The notes under the pieces: model-generated
Told to the model about the DNA's origin: nothing
What the model saw: only the letters and a program-made list of their open reading frames with translations
Database searches by the model: none
Translations under genes and position numbers: made by a program
In this document: one piece after another, positions 6,172-6,969 of the stretch
Layout of the letters: each line of letters opens with the position of its first letter
How positions within the stretch are numbered: position 1 is the stretch's first letter
Assembly (NCBI GenBank): GCA_019418545.1
Contig: DYBQ01000046.1
Span: 7,666-14,634 of the forward strand
Length of the DNA stretch: 6,969 bases
From: Clostridiales bacterium
Lineage (GTDB): Bacteria; Bacillota; Clostridia; Oscillospirales; Acutalibacteraceae
Reading direction: 5' to 3'

Positions 6172-6187
6172 CCTGCCACCGTCCTTT
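6172..6187 (-). promoter_or_regulatory. Ribosome binding region that decides the ffh start
   Basis: The minus strand reads AAAGGACGGTGGCAGG just before TTG. AAAGGA is 2 nt from the GTG at 6179, which is too close for normal use, but 11 nt from the TTG at 6170. GGTGG, a one-mismatch Shine-Dalgarno, is 5 nt from the TTG. Together with homology this favours TTG. Confidence 0.5.
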
Positions 6188-6231
6188 CTTATCCCCGGCC
6201 TGTGCCGTATTGTTTATTGCAAAGTCTTCTG

Positions 6232-6597
6232 TCAGTCTTCGCACAGCTCTTTGGCTGTTTCAATAATATTCCCCACTTCTTTTTCCACCTGGGGGGAATA
6301 GAGATATTTGGCGTTATATTCTTCAATCCGCAGGGCAGCGTCACAAATTTGGGACAGGCCCTCCCGCATTTTCAAAAAACGCTTGGCAAGGCCCAGCCTT
6401 TCTTCCATTTCCAGCAGCTGGCCTTCCGCCCGCTTAATGGAATCCCGCACGCCCTGCCGGGTAATTCCCTGATTATCGGCAATTTCAGCAAGGGACAAGT
6501 CCTCATTATAATAGAATTCAATCATTTCCCGCTGCTTTTCCGTCAGCATTTCGCCATAGAAGTCCAGCAGAAAGGAAATCTGCAAATCCTTTGCCAT
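6232..6597 (-). CDS. ylxM: YlxM family SRP-associated helix-turn-helix protein
   Basis: YlxM proteins (UPF0122) are small helix-turn-helix proteins resembling sigma-70 region 4 and nearly always encoded before ffh. In Streptococcus mutans YlxM associates with SRP components and modulates Ffh GTPase activity, which fits this location. The 121-residue product has the conserved LTEKQREMIEFYY at 18-30 and a helix-turn-helix at about 33-60 (LSLAEIADNQGITRQGVRDSIKRAE). A charged, helical C-terminal part follows, somewhat longer than the core family. The ATG has AAGGAGG 5 nt upstream. It is the first gene of the operon and is directly preceded by a strong promoter. It could in principle bind DNA, but its DNA-binding role has not been shown in the family as far as I know. 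Confidence 0.95.
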   Translation of the reverse strand: MAKDLQISFLLDFYGEMLTEKQREMIEFYYNEDLSLAEIADNQGITRQGVRDSIKRAEGQLLEMEERLGLAKRFLKMREGLSQICDAALRIEEYNAKYLYSPQVEKEVGNIIETAKELCED

Positions 6598-6616
6598 AGG
6601 CGCCTCCTTGCCGTTT

Positions 6617-6639
6617 CTGTAAAGAGATTTTCTTTACAG
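6617..6639 (-). repeat. 9-bp inverted repeat at the predicted transcript 5' end
   Basis: CTGTAAAGA and TCTTTACAG form a perfect 9-bp stem with a 5-nt loop. The repeat begins about 7 nt after the -10 box, so the mRNA would start at or within a base or two of the stem. It ends before the AAGGAGG of ylxM. It may be a 5'-terminal stabilising stem-loop in RNA or a dyad operator in DNA; I do not recognise it as the site of a known regulator. Confidence 0.7.
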
Positions 6640-6645
6640 TCAAGA

Positions 6646-6674
6646 ACTATACCATATCTTTTTCCGAAAGTCAA
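6646..6674 (-). promoter_or_regulatory. Sigma-A promoter of the ylxM-ffh-rpsP-khpA-rimM-trmD operon
   Basis: The minus strand has TTGACT (6674-6669), a 17-bp spacer and TATAGT (6651-6646), with TGG before the -10 as an extended element. Predicted start near 6639. It lies 28 nt after the stop codon of the upstream methyltransferase gene, so the operon is probably an independent unit. Confidence 0.87.
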
Positions 6675-6702
6675 GGCAAAAACCCGGATTTTCCCCATTC
6701 TT

Positions 6703-6969
6703 TTACGCTTTGACACCGGAAATCAGATAAAAATTGTCGCTGTCTGCCAGAATGTCCACCCGGAAATACTTTTTCCACACAGCCGCTTCCTCCTGGGCCG
6801 GCCGCAAAGGGACGGACACTGCCATCGCTCCCTGCTGATGCCGGGCGTTAATGGCTGCACGGCCTTCGCTGTGGGCAATGAGGAATCTTCCTCCCGGCCG
6901 AAGCAAAGACGCCATCTTCCCGGCGGTTTTCTCCTTATCGGGAAAATGGGGATAAGCGCTGTAGAGGGT
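6703..6969 (-). CDS. Class I SAM-dependent methyltransferase, C-terminal fragment (5' end outside window)
   Basis: Only the last 88 codons plus the stop are in the window; the frame is open to the right edge. The visible part matches the second half of a small-molecule class I methyltransferase of the Methyltransf_11/25 type. YSAYPHFPDKEKTAGKMASL resembles the strand-4/helix region after the SAM-binding site, and LLRPGGRFLIAHSEGR is the post-motif III strand and loop. The fragment ends in YFRVDILADSDNFYLISGVKA, a usual C-terminal strand pair. The glycine-rich SAM-binding motif lies outside the window, so neither it nor the substrate can be judged. No strong terminator separates it from the downstream promoter. 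The substrate is unknown. Confidence 0.75.
   Translation of the reverse strand, partial: TLYSAYPHFPDKEKTAGKMASLLRPGGRFLIAHSEGRAAINARHQQGAMAVSVPLRPAQEEAAVWKKYFRVDILADSDNFYLISGVKA

Noticed and set aside
1..6969. Mobile elements, CRISPR arrays, tRNA or rRNA genes, phage or defence genes
   Set aside because: No transposase, integrase, repeat-spacer pattern, cloverleaf or rRNA motif was found. All coding content is explained by conserved housekeeping genes, so I do not claim a novel system here.

Overview
The window is an ordinary chromosomal housekeeping stretch of a Bacillota (Firmicutes) bacterium. It is most likely a mid-GC member of the Clostridia, perhaps near the Oscillospiraceae/Ruminococcaceae. 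The evidence is the ylxM-ffh-rpsP-khpA-rimM-trmD gene order, an HPr with both His15 and Ser46, strong AAGGAGG-type ribosome binding sites and sigma-A promoters. The family-level placement is inference. Every gene I can support lies on the minus strand, so reading order runs from high to low coordinates. I found no mobile element, CRISPR array, tRNA or rRNA, and no convincing undescribed system. The noteworthy signals are regulatory structures between genes.

Region by region: (1) 6703-6969 holds the C-terminal part of a class I SAM-dependent methyltransferase cut by the window edge. (2) 6598-6702 carries a strong promoter (TTGACT, 17 bp, TATAGT) and a 9-bp inverted repeat starting at the predicted transcription start. 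(3) 2856-6597 is the SRP/ribosome-maturation operon: ylxM, ffh, rpsP, khpA, rimM, trmD. A terminator-like hairpin with a GAAA loop lies between khpA and rimM. The ylqD and rplS genes that often accompany this cluster are absent. (4) 2405-2855 is a gap with several inverted repeats and then the strong promoter and leader of ptsH. (5) 2141-2404 is ptsH (HPr), followed by two tandem hairpin terminators (2047-2124). (6) 1160-2017 is an S66-family (LD-carboxypeptidase/MccF-like) peptidase, followed after a 20-bp gap by uvrC, whose first 379 codons run off the left edge.

How the genes fit together: the operon joins co-translational protein targeting (Ffh and its modulator YlxM), a small-subunit ribosomal protein (S16), an RNA-binding KH protein (KhpA), a 30S maturation factor (RimM) and a tRNA methyltransferase (TrmD). 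All serve translation and protein export. HPr is a separate transcription unit for PTS phosphotransfer and carbon catabolite control. The peptidase and uvrC form a third pair with no obvious promoter of their own in the short gap after the ptsH terminators.
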